Shown here: one piece after another, positions 8,216 to 16,459 of the stretch
How positions within the stretch are numbered: the first letter of the stretch is position 1
Layout: each line of letters begins with the position of its first letter
Source: Gammaproteobacteria bacterium
GTDB lineage: Bacteria; Pseudomonadota; Gammaproteobacteria; Burkholderiales; Rhodocyclaceae
Length of the DNA stretch: 45,389 bases
Direction: 5' to 3'
Assembly (NCBI GenBank): GCA_029289235.1
Contig: JARFTZ010000015.1
Location: 1 to 45,389, forward strand
The notes under the pieces: generated by a model
Told to the model about the DNA's origin: nothing
What the model saw: the letters and a program-made list of their open reading frames with translations, nothing else
The model's database searches: none
Translations under genes and position numbers: made by a program

Positions 8216-9502
8216 TTACTTCCCACCGAACAGCAGATTCGGTAACCAGAGCGACAGTTGCGGGATAAAGGAAACGAGAAGCAGCACGATGATGTTCCCC
8301 ACCAGGAAGGGAAAGATCGCCTTGATCACCGACGAGAGCGGTGCTTTTGCGATGTTGGCGCAGACGAAAAGACACACACCTACCGGCGGGGTCGTCAAAC
8401 CGATCATCAGGTTCAATACGGCAAATGTGGCGAAATGAACCGGATCGATACCGACTTTTGTTGCCACCGCGAGGAGCGTCGGGAAAAGGATGATCAGCGC
8501 CGCGATTGTTTCCATGAACATCCCGACGATCAGTAGCAGGAGATTGATCAGAAGGATAATTGCGGTTCTGTCGCTGGTCAGCGCAAGCATGACCTTGGCG
8601 ATGGTCTGCGGGATTTCCTCCGCGGCCATGATCCAGCCAAATACGTTGGCGATACCGACAAGTGCCAGCAGGGCGGCGGAGGTGATCGCGCTGTCGATCA
8701 TGATCTTGGGGACGTCGCGTAGCGTGATTCCTTTATAGATGTAGACGCCGACCACGAACGCGTAGACGCAGGCCAGGATCGCGGTTTCCGTCGGCGTGAC
8801 CAGCCCGCTCAGCAGGCCGCCGACGATCAACGCCGTCAGCATCAGGGCCCAGAACGCGCCGGTAAACGAATTCCAGAGTTCCTTCCAGCCTTTCCACGGC
8901 TGCCGCGGATAGTCGTTTTTTACCGCCAGCAGATAGCAGACGAGCATCATGCTCAGCCCGAGGAGAATGCCCGGGATGGCGCCGGCCATGAACATGCGTC
9001 CGACGGAGACGCCCGTCAGGGCGCCGACGATGATCATCGGTACGCTGGGCGGAATGATCGGGCCGACCGTCGAGGCGGCGGCGGTGATCGCAGCCGCAAA
9101 ACTGATCGGATACCCTTCCTTTTTCATGCCGGGAATCATAACCGCGCCGATCGACGCGGCCTCGGCGACTGCCGTTCCCGAGATGCCTGCGAACAGCATC
9201 GATCCGGCCACGTTCGTAAGACCCAGGCCGCCGCGAATCCAGCCGACGCCGGCGCTGGCAAAGCGGATGATCCGGTCCGTGATGCCGCCGCCGTTCATCA
9301 GGCTACCGGCCATGATGAAGCCGGGAATACACAACAGGACGAACGAGTCGACACCTGCGAATATCTTTTGGGGAAAGACGACAAGCGGGATGTCCGCGTA
9401 GAACACCAGGTAGGCAACGGACGACACGCCAAGACAAACGGCGACCGGAACGCCGATGATCAGGCAAAGGATAAACGTGCCGAAAAGAATCGCAATTCCC
9501 AT
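8216..9502 (-). CDS. dctM: TRAP transporter large permease (DctM family), system 1
   Basis: Membrane subunit that couples sodium entry to organic-acid uptake in a tripartite ATP-independent periplasmic transporter. It has 428 residues, with about a dozen hydrophobic helices spread over the whole length. The DctM landmarks are IPGFIMAGSLMNGGGIT near residue 60 and PSVPMIIVGALTGVSVGRMF mid-protein. It follows its small subunit by three bases and is last in the minus-strand block. Substrate specificity cannot be read from this subunit. Confidence 0.93.
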   Translation of the reverse strand: MGIAILFGTFILCLIIGVPVAVCLGVSSVAYLVFYADIPLVVFPQKIFAGVDSFVLLCIPGFIMAGSLMNGGGITDRIIRFASAGVGWIRGGLGLTNVAGSMLFAGISGTAVAEAASIGAVMIPGMKKEGYPISFAAAITAAASTVGPIIPPSVPMIIVGALTGVSVGRMFMAGAIPGILLGLSMMLVCYLLAVKNDYPRQPWKGWKELWNSFTGAFWALMLTALIVGGLLSGLVTPTETAILACVYAFVVGVYIYKGITLRDVPKIMIDSAITSAALLALVGIANVFGWIMAAEEIPQTIAKVMLALTSDRTAIILLINLLLLIVGMFMETIAALIILFPTLLAVATKVGIDPVHFATFAVLNLMIGLTTPPVGVCLFVCANIAKAPLSSVIKAIFPFLVGNIIVLLLVSFIPQLSLWLPNLLFGGK

Positions 9503-9505
9503 GAC

Positions 9506-10009
9506 TCACCCTTTTGTTGAGGCGTGGCCGCTTGGCTCGGCAACGGCAGCGTTGAAGACAAGCCTGATGAACTTGATCAGGCCGAATACGCCAAGCAGCA
9601 CCGAAAAGAAGAGCACGCAGGCAAAGACGTATTGCATCTGGACGTGCAGTACCGGTGACGTTTGCATGGTGCCGGATACGGTGAATTCCCAAGCGCCGGG
9701 AACCAGGAGAAATCCGAAGGCTGAGACAAGAGCGGCGGAGAATATTTCGCATGCCCGGCGCAGCCACGGCGGCATGACCATCAATGCCAGGTCGACGTTG
9801 ACCAGATCGCCGGTCAGGAAGGATGCGCCGACCCCCAGGCCCATGATGTAGAGCAGCGCGACGCGGGACGTTTCCTCGGTCCAGATTGGTGGTTGCGACA
9901 TGAATGTGCGGGCGACGACCTGAACGACAACCGCCAAGATCATGACGGCGAAGGCGATGCATGTGCCTCCCCTGATCAGCCGTTCGATTTGTTTCAGGAG
10001 TTTGACCAT
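9506..10009 (-). CDS. dctQ: TRAP transporter small permease (DctQ family), system 1
   Basis: Four-helix membrane subunit that bridges the large permease and the binding protein. It has 167 residues. The TEETSRVALLYIMGLGVGASF stretch (about residues 44-64) is the DctQ signature, followed by two C-terminal helices. It sits between dctP and dctM, with three bases separating it from dctM. A stem-loop lies upstream in the dctP-dctQ gap. Confidence 0.9.
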   Translation of the reverse strand: MVKLLKQIERLIRGGTCIAFAVMILAVVVQVVARTFMSQPPIWTEETSRVALLYIMGLGVGASFLTGDLVNVDLALMVMPPWLRRACEIFSAALVSAFGFLLVPGAWEFTVSGTMQTSPVLHVQMQYVFACVLFFSVLLGVFGLIKFIRLVFNAAVAEPSGHASTKG

Positions 10010-10048
10010 CGTTCGGCCTCCCTTGTGCTTTTTATGGGTTGAGCCAAC

Positions 10049-10078
10049 GACAAACGCGGAAAAGTTTCCGCGTTTGTC
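10049..10078 (-). other. Intercistronic stem-loop between dctP1 and dctQ1
   Basis: GACAAACGCGGAAA (10049-10062) is the exact reverse complement of 10065-10078, a 14-bp near-perfect palindrome. It lies in the 85-nt gap between the binding-protein gene and the permease genes. No T tract follows. Such hairpins commonly protect the upstream mRNA 3' end, or partly terminate, so that the binding protein is made in excess over the permease. Confidence 0.7.
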
Positions 10079-10094
10079 AGGGAGTGTTGCGCGA

Positions 10095-11072
10095 TCAGTT
10101 GGCGTAGAGTTTCTGGATCGTCGGCTTCAGTTCGTCCTTCGCCGCAGTCAATACGGCCTCCTTCGCTTTCATGGCGAATCCGCTCTGGTCGGTGTCGACG
10201 AACGTCATGCCCTTGGCTTTCAACTCGTCTTCCAGCTTTTTCTCGTCGGCCAGCATGATCTCGCGTTCATAGGCTTGAGCGCGTTTGGCCGCTTCCTGGA
10301 CGGCTTTCTTCTGCTCGGCATTTAGTTTGTTGAAGGACTTTTCGCCGATCGCCAGATAGATCCAGGAGCGTACGTGCGCCGTACGATTCACGTATTTCTG
10401 CACCTCGAAGAAGCTGGCCGACTTGATCAGGGCGAGCGGGTTTTCCTGTGCCTCGATCACGCCTGTCTGCAGCGAGGTAAATACTTCGCCGAAAGCCATC
10501 GGGGTCGGCTGGGCGCCAACCGCTCTCCAGAACTGCACGAATACCGGAACGTTCGGAACGCGCATTTTCAACCCCTTGGCGTCGTCAACCGTCTTGATCG
10601 GCTTGTTCGATGTGAGATAGCGAGCACCGCGGGCGAAGTAGGCCAGCGGGATAACCTTTGCCTTTTCCTGGACTTCCTTCTTGATCTCCTCGCCGAGCGG
10701 TCCATTCACGGCCTTGTCCATTTCCGCCATGTCCTTGAAGGCATAGGGCAGGGCCAGCAGGGCGGCTTTTGGCGCCCAGTTCTGAAGGGATTCGCCGGTG
10801 ATGGTCATGTCGGCGGTGCCCAACTGCATGCCGTTGATCAGGTCCATTTCCTTGCCGAGCGCATCGTTCGCGAATACCTTGACCTCGACCTTGCCGTTGG
10901 TCAGCGCCTTGACTTCCTCTGCAAACTTCAGTGCGCCCTTGTGCCACGAGTTTTCCTCATTGGCGAGGTGGCCGAGCTTCAGCGTGATGTCGGCCGCCTG
11001 AACGGGGGCGGAGCAGAGAAGTGCGGTTGTTGCCAACGCAACCAGACCGGCGATTTTTTTGCGTAACTGCAT
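10095..11072 (-). CDS. dctP: TRAP transporter substrate-binding protein (DctP family), system 1
   Basis: Periplasmic receptor delivering a carboxylate substrate to the DctQM permease. It has 325 residues. A clear signal peptide of about 26 residues ends SAPVQA before ADITLKLGH. The DctP core shows GLKMRVPNVPVF, whose Arg normally binds the substrate carboxylate, and MAFGEVFTSLQTGVIEAQENP, the family signature. ATG 11072 is chosen because AAGGAGG lies eight bases upstream. Family and context suggest a sugar acid or C4-dicarboxylate-like ligand, but this is inferred. Confidence 0.93.
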   Translation of the reverse strand: MQLRKKIAGLVALATTALLCSAPVQAADITLKLGHLANEENSWHKGALKFAEEVKALTNGKVEVKVFANDALGKEMDLINGMQLGTADMTITGESLQNWAPKAALLALPYAFKDMAEMDKAVNGPLGEEIKKEVQEKAKVIPLAYFARGARYLTSNKPIKTVDDAKGLKMRVPNVPVFVQFWRAVGAQPTPMAFGEVFTSLQTGVIEAQENPLALIKSASFFEVQKYVNRTAHVRSWIYLAIGEKSFNKLNAEQKKAVQEAAKRAQAYEREIMLADEKKLEDELKAKGMTFVDTDQSGFAMKAKEAVLTAAKDELKPTIQKLYAN

Positions 11073-11155
11073 GGTCTTCCCTCCTTGTGTTAAGAAACAG
11101 TTTGAACGCTCTTTATACTCTTGGTCGTTGATTTGTGGTGGAACTACCGGCACGA

Positions 11156-12442
11156 TCAGGCGCTGCCGAATACCAGATTTGGCAGGAATAACACACTGGT
11201 CGGCCAGACGATCATCAAGGCCACCAGACCGATAACCGCGAGAAGCAACGGGAGGGCCTCGAGCGTGTATTCGTCCATGGGGCATTTCAGCATCCCGCAG
11301 ACTGTGAACATCGCGACCCCGACCGGCGGGGTCATCCCTCCGAAAGTGACACAAGTCATCATTACCAGTCCGAAGTGAACGGGGTCAATGCCCAGGCGGG
11401 TAATGATCGGCATCAGTATCGGCGTCACGAGAAGCACGATGACTGTGGCTTCCAGGAACATGCCCAGCGCGATGATGAAGGAGATCAGCAGGATCATCAG
11501 GGCAATCTTGTTGTCGGTTATCCCGACAAGGAATGTCGCTGCTGCCTGAGGGACGCCTTCCAGGGTAATCATGTAGCCGATCATTGAAGAGAACATGATG
11601 ATCAGCATGATCATTCCCACATCCGTCACGCTGTGCCTGAGAGCTCCGAGGAGTTTCTCCATCGTCAATTCGCGATAGACGAACATGCCCACGACAATCG
11701 CGTATGCAACCGCAAACGCTCCTGCTTCCGAAGGCGTGAATATCCCGTAGCGAATCCCGACAATCAGCAGGATCGGGAAAATGAGCGCCCATTTGCACTC
11801 CCATGCATTGATGGCGATCGTTTTGAAGGAGGGGAATTCCTTGAGTTCCGGCTCGTAGCCGCGGCGGCAGGCAATCCAGTAGGCTGTGCTCATCAGGATG
11901 ATGGTCATCAGGATGCCGGGAACGATGCCGCCTACGAAAAGGCGGCCGATCGATACGTTGCCCATGAATCCATACAGGATGAGGCCGATGCTTGGCGGAA
12001 TGGTCGCGGTAATCAACGAGCCCACTGAAATGACGGCGGCGGCGTAACCCTTTGTGTAGCCGCTTTTCAGCATGGCAGGCCCGAGGATGCGCGCTTCCAT
12101 CGCGGCGTCCGCGACGGCGGAGCCGGAGACGCCGCCCATCAACGCGCTGAGCATGATGGCGACCTGCGCCAGTCCGCCACGCATCCAGCCGGTCAGCACT
12201 GTAGAGAGCCGGATCAGCCGTTCGGTGATGCCTGAGCCGTTCATCAGGTGACCGGCGAAGACAAACAGCGGGACAGCCAAAAGCGGAAAGGACTGCGTGA
12301 TGCTGGCGACCTTCTGGATGGCAATCTGCGCAGGAACCGGTCCGAAGATGTAGAACATCACCGCCGAGATGCCGATGGCGAAAGCGACGGGCATGCCCAG
12401 GAACATCAGGGCGAGGAAAAGCAGGGTCAGAGTTCCGCTCAT
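11156..12442 (-). CDS. dctM: TRAP transporter large permease (DctM family), system 2
   Basis: 428 residues, the same length and helix layout as the system 1 permease but clearly diverged in sequence. Landmarks are FAGHLMNGSGITERLIRLS near residue 65, GGVSGSAVADAAME (about 105-118) and PPSIGLILYGFMGNVSIGRLF. The start abuts the stop of its dctQ partner, indicating translational coupling. An 83-nt gap leads to dctP of system 1. A TATAAA on the minus strand at 11112-11117 in that gap lacks a good -35, so read-through is likely. Confidence 0.93.
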   Translation of the reverse strand: MSGTLTLLFLALMFLGMPVAFAIGISAVMFYIFGPVPAQIAIQKVASITQSFPLLAVPLFVFAGHLMNGSGITERLIRLSTVLTGWMRGGLAQVAIMLSALMGGVSGSAVADAAMEARILGPAMLKSGYTKGYAAAVISVGSLITATIPPSIGLILYGFMGNVSIGRLFVGGIVPGILMTIILMSTAYWIACRRGYEPELKEFPSFKTIAINAWECKWALIFPILLIVGIRYGIFTPSEAGAFAVAYAIVVGMFVYRELTMEKLLGALRHSVTDVGMIMLIIMFSSMIGYMITLEGVPQAAATFLVGITDNKIALMILLISFIIALGMFLEATVIVLLVTPILMPIITRLGIDPVHFGLVMMTCVTFGGMTPPVGVAMFTVCGMLKCPMDEYTLEALPLLLAVIGLVALMIVWPTSVLFLPNLVFGSA

Positions 12443-12934
12443 TTAGATCACCGTTCCGTCGTGGCCTTCGAGGGAGAGTCTCTCGCGGCCGGTCATCCCG
12501 CGATATAGCCGTTTTAGCGTGGTTGCCAGCATCAACGCGCATCCGGTCGGAATTGCTCCGGTCACCCAGCTGTAGCTGATACCGACGTCACCGAGAACGC
12601 GCTCAGTGTTCATCAGCGTCAGCTGCGTGCCGTACCAGGTCAGCATGGCGAGGAAGGCCGCGATGGCGATCAGCCAGATGATGGCGAGGTACCTGCGTGC
12701 GGTAACCGAAAAATTGCGGATGACGATGTCGATCTCGATGTGCGCGTTCTTCTTGAGCGCCAGGTCGGCGCCCAGGACACACGCCCATGCGAAGCACAAC
12801 TGCGCCAGGTCGACGGCCCAGATGACAGGCGAACCGGCTGTCCGGGTAATGGCGCCGATAAGCACGAATATCGACGTTCCAGCGAAAAACGCCATGGCAA
12901 GGCGTTCTTCCAGCAAAACCAGCTTGCTTACCAT
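12443..12934 (-). CDS. dctQ: TRAP transporter small permease (DctQ family), system 2
   Basis: 163 residues with four hydrophobic segments. WAVDLAQLCFAWACVLGADLALKKNAHIEID around residues 40-70 is the DctQ core. ATG 12934 is chosen because GGAGG lies just upstream in the mRNA, and longer in-frame starts would run into dctP. It lies 14 nt after dctP of system 2 and touches dctM, so P, Q and M form one unit. Confidence 0.88.
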   Translation of the reverse strand: MVSKLVLLEERLAMAFFAGTSIFVLIGAITRTAGSPVIWAVDLAQLCFAWACVLGADLALKKNAHIEIDIVIRNFSVTARRYLAIIWLIAIAAFLAMLTWYGTQLTLMNTERVLGDVGISYSWVTGAIPTGCALMLATTLKRLYRGMTGRERLSLEGHDGTVI

Positions 12935-12948
12935 GGCGTGTCCTCCGC

Positions 12949-13923
12949 TCAGCGTCCGAGGATTGCGCTGACTTCCTTCCGGAGATCGCTGTAGCCCAGT
13001 TTTTCGTAAACGGCAGCGGTGGAGGCGACGAAGGGCTTGGTGTCGATCTCGGTGATCGTTACGCCTTTTTCCTTCATCATTTTCTCGTAGTTCGCGAGAG
13101 AGTCGATCGTTGCCTTCGAGGCGACGTCGCCGGCCTTGAGCGCCTCCTCGCGGACAACCTTCTGCAGGTCTGGTGGCAGCTTGTCGAACCAGATTTTCGA
13201 TCCGACGAGCCCGGTAATCAGCTGGATATGGCCTGTCTTGGTGATGTGCTTGATGACCTCGAACAGCCGAGAACCGTAAGTGGCCGGGTGTTGCGCTTCG
13301 GCTGCGTCGATCGCCTTCATTTGCAGGGCCGAATAGACCTCTGCCCAAGGCATCGGCGTCGGCGTGGCGCCCAGTCCGCGAACGGTTTCCAGCCATACCG
13401 GGGCGCCGGGGGTGCGCATGCGGACGCCCGACAAATCGGCCGGTTTCGTGATTGGCTTGCTGGTCAGCAAATGCCGGTCACCCTGGAACCAGTTGAAGGA
13501 GAAGATCTGATGCCCGGAGGCCTTGCCGAGCTTTTGTGCCCAGCCTTCGAAGAGCGGCGAGGTGACGACCTTGCGCATTTCGTCGAAGTTGTTGGCCAGA
13601 TAAGGTGCGCCCAGAACGCCAAATTCCTTGACGAACGGGGCCAGACGACCGCCATCGACCAGGACGGCAACACCGGCGCCGGATCGTGCCTGCTCCAGAA
13701 CGTCCTCGTCCGGACCGAGTTGCGAACTCGGGAACAGCTTGACCTCAATCTGGCCGCCGGAGCGCTTTTCGACTTCGGCCTTGAATTGATTCAGTCCCTT
13801 GAACATCGGATCGTCCACGGTCAACGCGGAGTTGACGTTCAGGGTGTAGGTGGCGCTTTGCGCGCTTGTGCATAGCACAAGGCTGGCAACGACCGACGAC
13901 AGCAACAACATACCTCTTTTCAT
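12949..13923 (-). CDS. dctP: TRAP transporter substrate-binding protein (DctP family), system 2
   Basis: 324 residues with a signal peptide ending at about TSAQSA before TYTLNVNS. The substrate-binding core has GVRMRTPGAPVW (conserved Arg) and MPWAEVYSALQMKAIDAAE. It differs from the system 1 receptor where that protein has the usual GVIEAQENP, here KAIDAAEAQHPA. The two receptors therefore probably bind different ligands. It is first in the minus-strand block, divergent from the dehydratase gene across a 250-bp control region. Confidence 0.92.
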   Translation of the reverse strand: MKRGMLLLSSVVASLVLCTSAQSATYTLNVNSALTVDDPMFKGLNQFKAEVEKRSGGQIEVKLFPSSQLGPDEDVLEQARSGAGVAVLVDGGRLAPFVKEFGVLGAPYLANNFDEMRKVVTSPLFEGWAQKLGKASGHQIFSFNWFQGDRHLLTSKPITKPADLSGVRMRTPGAPVWLETVRGLGATPTPMPWAEVYSALQMKAIDAAEAQHPATYGSRLFEVIKHITKTGHIQLITGLVGSKIWFDKLPPDLQKVVREEALKAGDVASKATIDSLANYEKMMKEKGVTITEIDTKPFVASTAAVYEKLGYSDLRKEVSAILGR

Positions 13924-13991
13924 GGTGAAGCCCTCCGAATCAGATTATTGATGGTGCGCTTTATTTGGTACGGTGTTTCAGTTGCGCTTGT

Positions 13992-14020
13992 ATGGTAGGG
14001 GCTTTTCTTTTGTCTGGCAA
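13992..14020 (-). promoter_or_regulatory. Candidate sigma-70 promoter for the TRAP block
   Basis: On the minus strand, TTGCCA (14015-14020) and TACCAT (13992-13997) are separated by exactly 17 bases. That is four of six matches at each of the -35 and -10 hexamers. It would start transcription about 60 nt upstream of dctP of system 2. Confidence 0.45.
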
Positions 14021-14098
14021 GATGCGGATAAACGCATATCTGGCTGAACGACGATTCAAATGTCTGGCGTGAGAGCGTGCATTTATCCCTGGCTAAGC

Positions 14099-14104
14099 TA
14101 TACT
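14099..14104 (+). promoter_or_regulatory. Candidate -10 element for the dehydratase gene
   Basis: TATACT matches five of six consensus bases and lies 70 nt before the dehydratase ATG. The -35 region is poor, consistent with a regulated promoter. The motif TGGTATGGTAG begins at its last base. Confidence 0.4.
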
Positions 14105-14173
14105 GGTATGGTAGTTTTATCGAATTGCTGTTCCCGCATGGTGCGAATGTTGTTGGTTGATTGGAGGGGTGCG

Positions 14174-15379
14174 ATGAAAATTGTCGGTGCTGACGTTATT
14201 GTTTGCTGTCCGGGGCGGAACTTCGTGACGCTGAAGATCACGACGGATGACGGTGTGACCGGCTTGGGCGATGCGACGCTCAACGGCCGGGAGTTGTCGG
14301 TTGCGTCGTATCTCAAGGACCATGTTTGTCCGTTGTTGATCGGGCGTGATCCGCACAAGATCGAGGACGTCTGGCAGTACTTGTACAAAGGCGCTTATTG
14401 GCGCCGGGGGCCGGTCACGATGTCCGCCATCGCCGCCGTGGATATGGCCTTGTGGGATATCAAGGGGAAAGTGGCCAACCTGCCGGTCTATCAACTGCTC
14501 GGTGGCGCTTCACGCGAACACGTGATGGTGTACAGCCACGCGACGGGGCGTGATATCCCGGAAACGCTCGATGCCTTTGCCAAATACAAGGAAAAAGGCT
14601 TCAAGGCGATTCGCGCGCAATGCGGCATTCCGGGAATGAAGTCGGTCTACGGCGTTTCCAAGGGCGGGGCTTACGAGCCGGCGACCAAGGGATGGCCGGA
14701 AGAGCACTCCTGGTCGACAGAAAAATATCTCGACTACGTGCCCAAACTCTTCGAAGCCGTGCGGGACAAATTCGGTTTCGATATCCATCTCCTGCACGAT
14801 GTGCACCATCGCCTGACCCCCATCGAGGCCGGGCGTCTCGGCAAGTCCATCGAAGACTATCGGCTGTTCTGGATGGAAGATCCGACCCCGGCGGAAAACC
14901 AGGAGGCTTTCCGGTTGATCCGCCAGCACACCGTGACGCCAATCGCCGTCGGCGAGGTCTTCAACTCGATCTGGGACTGCAAGCAGCTGATCGAAGAGCA
15001 GTTGATCGATTACATCCGCATGACCCTGACGCATTCCGGCGGCATCACCCATCTGCGTAGAATTGCCGATCTCGCTGCCTTGTACCAGGTGCGTACGGGC
15101 AGCCACGGCCCGTCGGACCTGTCGCCGGTATGCATGGGGGCTGCACTGCATTTCGATCTGTGGGTGCCGAATTTCGGGATGCAGGAGTACATGGGCTACC
15201 ACGAGCAGACCATGGAAGTCTTCCAGTGCGCATGGAGTTTCGACGATGGCTTCATGCATCCGGGCGACAAGCCGGGGCTCGGCGTGGAAATCGACGAGAA
15301 GCTGGCGGCCAAATACCCCTACGAGCCGGCGTACCTGCCGGTGGCGCGTCTCGAAGACGGGACGTTGTGGAACTGGTAA
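14174..15379 (+). CDS. manD: RspA/ManD-type sugar-acid dehydratase (enolase superfamily)
   Basis: Member of the D-mannonate dehydratase subgroup, which removes water from D-mannonate (some also D-gluconate) to give 2-keto-3-deoxy-D-gluconate. It has 401 residues, and the ending [16 protein letters not shown] is typical of RspA. Metal ligands are D209, E235 (WMEDPTP) and E261 (AVGEVF). Acid/base candidates are Y159 and H211 (HDVHHR), with R147 nearby. The loop reads GSHGPSDLS, with Pro where high-activity ManD enzymes are reported to have Ala, so it may be a low-activity, E. coli RspA-like member. ATG 14174 is preceded by GGAGGGG. The reductase gene follows after 38 nt. Confidence 0.9.
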   Translation: MKIVGADVIVCCPGRNFVTLKITTDDGVTGLGDATLNGRELSVASYLKDHVCPLLIGRDPHKIEDVWQYLYKGAYWRRGPVTMSAIAAVDMALWDIKGKVANLPVYQLLGGASREHVMVYSHATGRDIPETLDAFAKYKEKGFKAIRAQCGIPGMKSVYGVSKGGAYEPATKGWPEEHSWSTEKYLDYVPKLFEAVRDKFGFDIHLLHDVHHRLTPIEAGRLGKSIEDYRLFWMEDPTPAENQEAFRLIRQHTVTPIAVGEVFNSIWDCKQLIEEQLIDYIRMTLTHSGGITHLRRIADLAALYQVRTGSHGPSDLSPVCMGAALHFDLWVPNFGMQEYMGYHEQTMEVFQCAWSFDDGFMHPGDKPGLGVEIDEKLAAKYPYEPAYLPVARLEDGTLWNW

Positions 15380-15417
15380 TCCGATACGTTTGACTGTTTG
15401 AAATCTGGAGAAGACTG

Positions 15418-16443
15418 ATGGCACGCATTCCTTTTGATACGGTGTACGAAGTGGTCACCGAGGCTTTTGTCCGGGCCGGGATGGATGAGGCGGATGCCCG
15501 CACCTGTGCGCGGATCCACGCCGAGTCAAGCTGCGACGGGATTTACTCGCACGGACTGAACCGTGTGCCCCGTTTCGTGGACTATCTCAACCGCGGCTGG
15601 GTGGATGCCAAGGCGCGGCCGACGATCGTCAAGGAACTCGGCGTCATCGAAATCTACGACGGGCATACCGGGCCGGGGATACTGAACGCGTTGTTCGCCA
15701 CCGAGCGCGCGATGGCGATTGCCGCACAGCAGGGCGTCGGGATCGTGACGCTGCGCAATACGACGCACTGGATGCGCGGCGGTACGTACGGCTGGCACGC
15801 GGCGGACAAGGGGTTCGTGGCGATCAGCTGGACGAATACGGAATCCTGCATGCCGGCCTGGGGCGGGAAGAATCCCCGTCTCGGAAACAATCCCTTCGTG
15901 ATGGCCGTCCCGCGCAAGAAGGGGAATATCGTTCTGGACATGGCGATGTCGCAGTATTCCTACGGCAAATTGCAGGTGACCAGGCTCAAAGGAGCCTCGC
16001 TGCCTTATCCGGGCGGGTTCGACAAGGACGGCAATCTGACCTCCGAGCCGGGACCGATCGAGCAGTCGATGCGTATTCTGCCGATGGGATACTGGAAGGG
16101 CTCCGGCTTCGCCATTCTCCTGGATACCTTGGCCGCCGTGCTGTCCGAGGGATTGCCGACCAACCAGATCGATGCGGTCGGGAAAGGCAGCTGTACCGGT
16201 TGTTCGCAAGTGTTCATCGTCTTCGACCCTCGCCAGCTTGGCGGCGAGGAGTTTACGGACAAGGTGGCGGACAGCGTCGCCGACTACGTCAACGCGTCGG
16301 TCCCCGCCGAGAACAGCAAGGAAGTTCTTTATCCGGGGCAATCGACATTACGCATCCGCGGCGAACACCGTGCCAATGGCATCGTCGTCGATGACGGCGT
16401 CTGGGCAGAGGTGTTGGCCCTCGCCGGGCGGTCCGCCGCGTAA
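15418..16443 (+). CDS. Malate/lactate-dehydrogenase-like NAD(P)H reductase, DlgD/YiaK type
   Basis: 341 residues of the LDH2/MDH2 oxidoreductase family. It is closest in feel to E. coli YiaK (2,3-diketo-L-gulonate reductase), sharing YSHGLNRVPRFV with the catalytic His (about 45), LRNTTHWMRGGTYGW, SWTNTESCMPAWGGKN and RILPMGYWKGSGFAILLD. The family interconverts 2-keto acids and 2-hydroxy acids with NAD(P)H. E. coli yiaK is also linked to a TRAP transporter (yiaMNO), so context supports a sugar-acid role. The true substrate is not known. GGAG lies upstream of the ATG, and the gene is probably co-transcribed with the dehydratase. Confidence 0.87.
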   Translation: MARIPFDTVYEVVTEAFVRAGMDEADARTCARIHAESSCDGIYSHGLNRVPRFVDYLNRGWVDAKARPTIVKELGVIEIYDGHTGPGILNALFATERAMAIAAQQGVGIVTLRNTTHWMRGGTYGWHAADKGFVAISWTNTESCMPAWGGKNPRLGNNPFVMAVPRKKGNIVLDMAMSQYSYGKLQVTRLKGASLPYPGGFDKDGNLTSEPGPIEQSMRILPMGYWKGSGFAILLDTLAAVLSEGLPTNQIDAVGKGSCTGCSQVFIVFDPRQLGGEEFTDKVADSVADYVNASVPAENSKEVLYPGQSTLRIRGEHRANGIVVDDGVWAEVLALAGRSAA

Positions 16444-16459
16444 TCTTGTGCGGCTCTGA

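Larger units (their letters stand above)
13966..14114. promoter_or_regulatory. Repeated TGGTAYGGT-like motifs, candidate operators
   Basis: Three related sites lie in the divergent control region: TGGTACGGT (13966-13974), GTATGGTAG (13990-13998) and TGGTATGGTAG (14104-14114). The nine bases GTATGGTAG occur identically in the last two. One copy covers the -10 of the minus-strand promoter. The other lies directly after the -10 of the plus-strand promoter, where a repressor would act. The GntR/FCD protein at 16460-17173 is the obvious candidate binder. The sites are direct rather than palindromic repeats, which is a weakness. Confidence 0.45.

Noticed and set aside
10095-11354. Longer start for the first TRAP binding protein, about 94 residues upstream
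   Set aside because: The extension runs into the preceding permease gene and lacks family similarity; ATG 11072 has AAGGAGG and a proper signal peptide.
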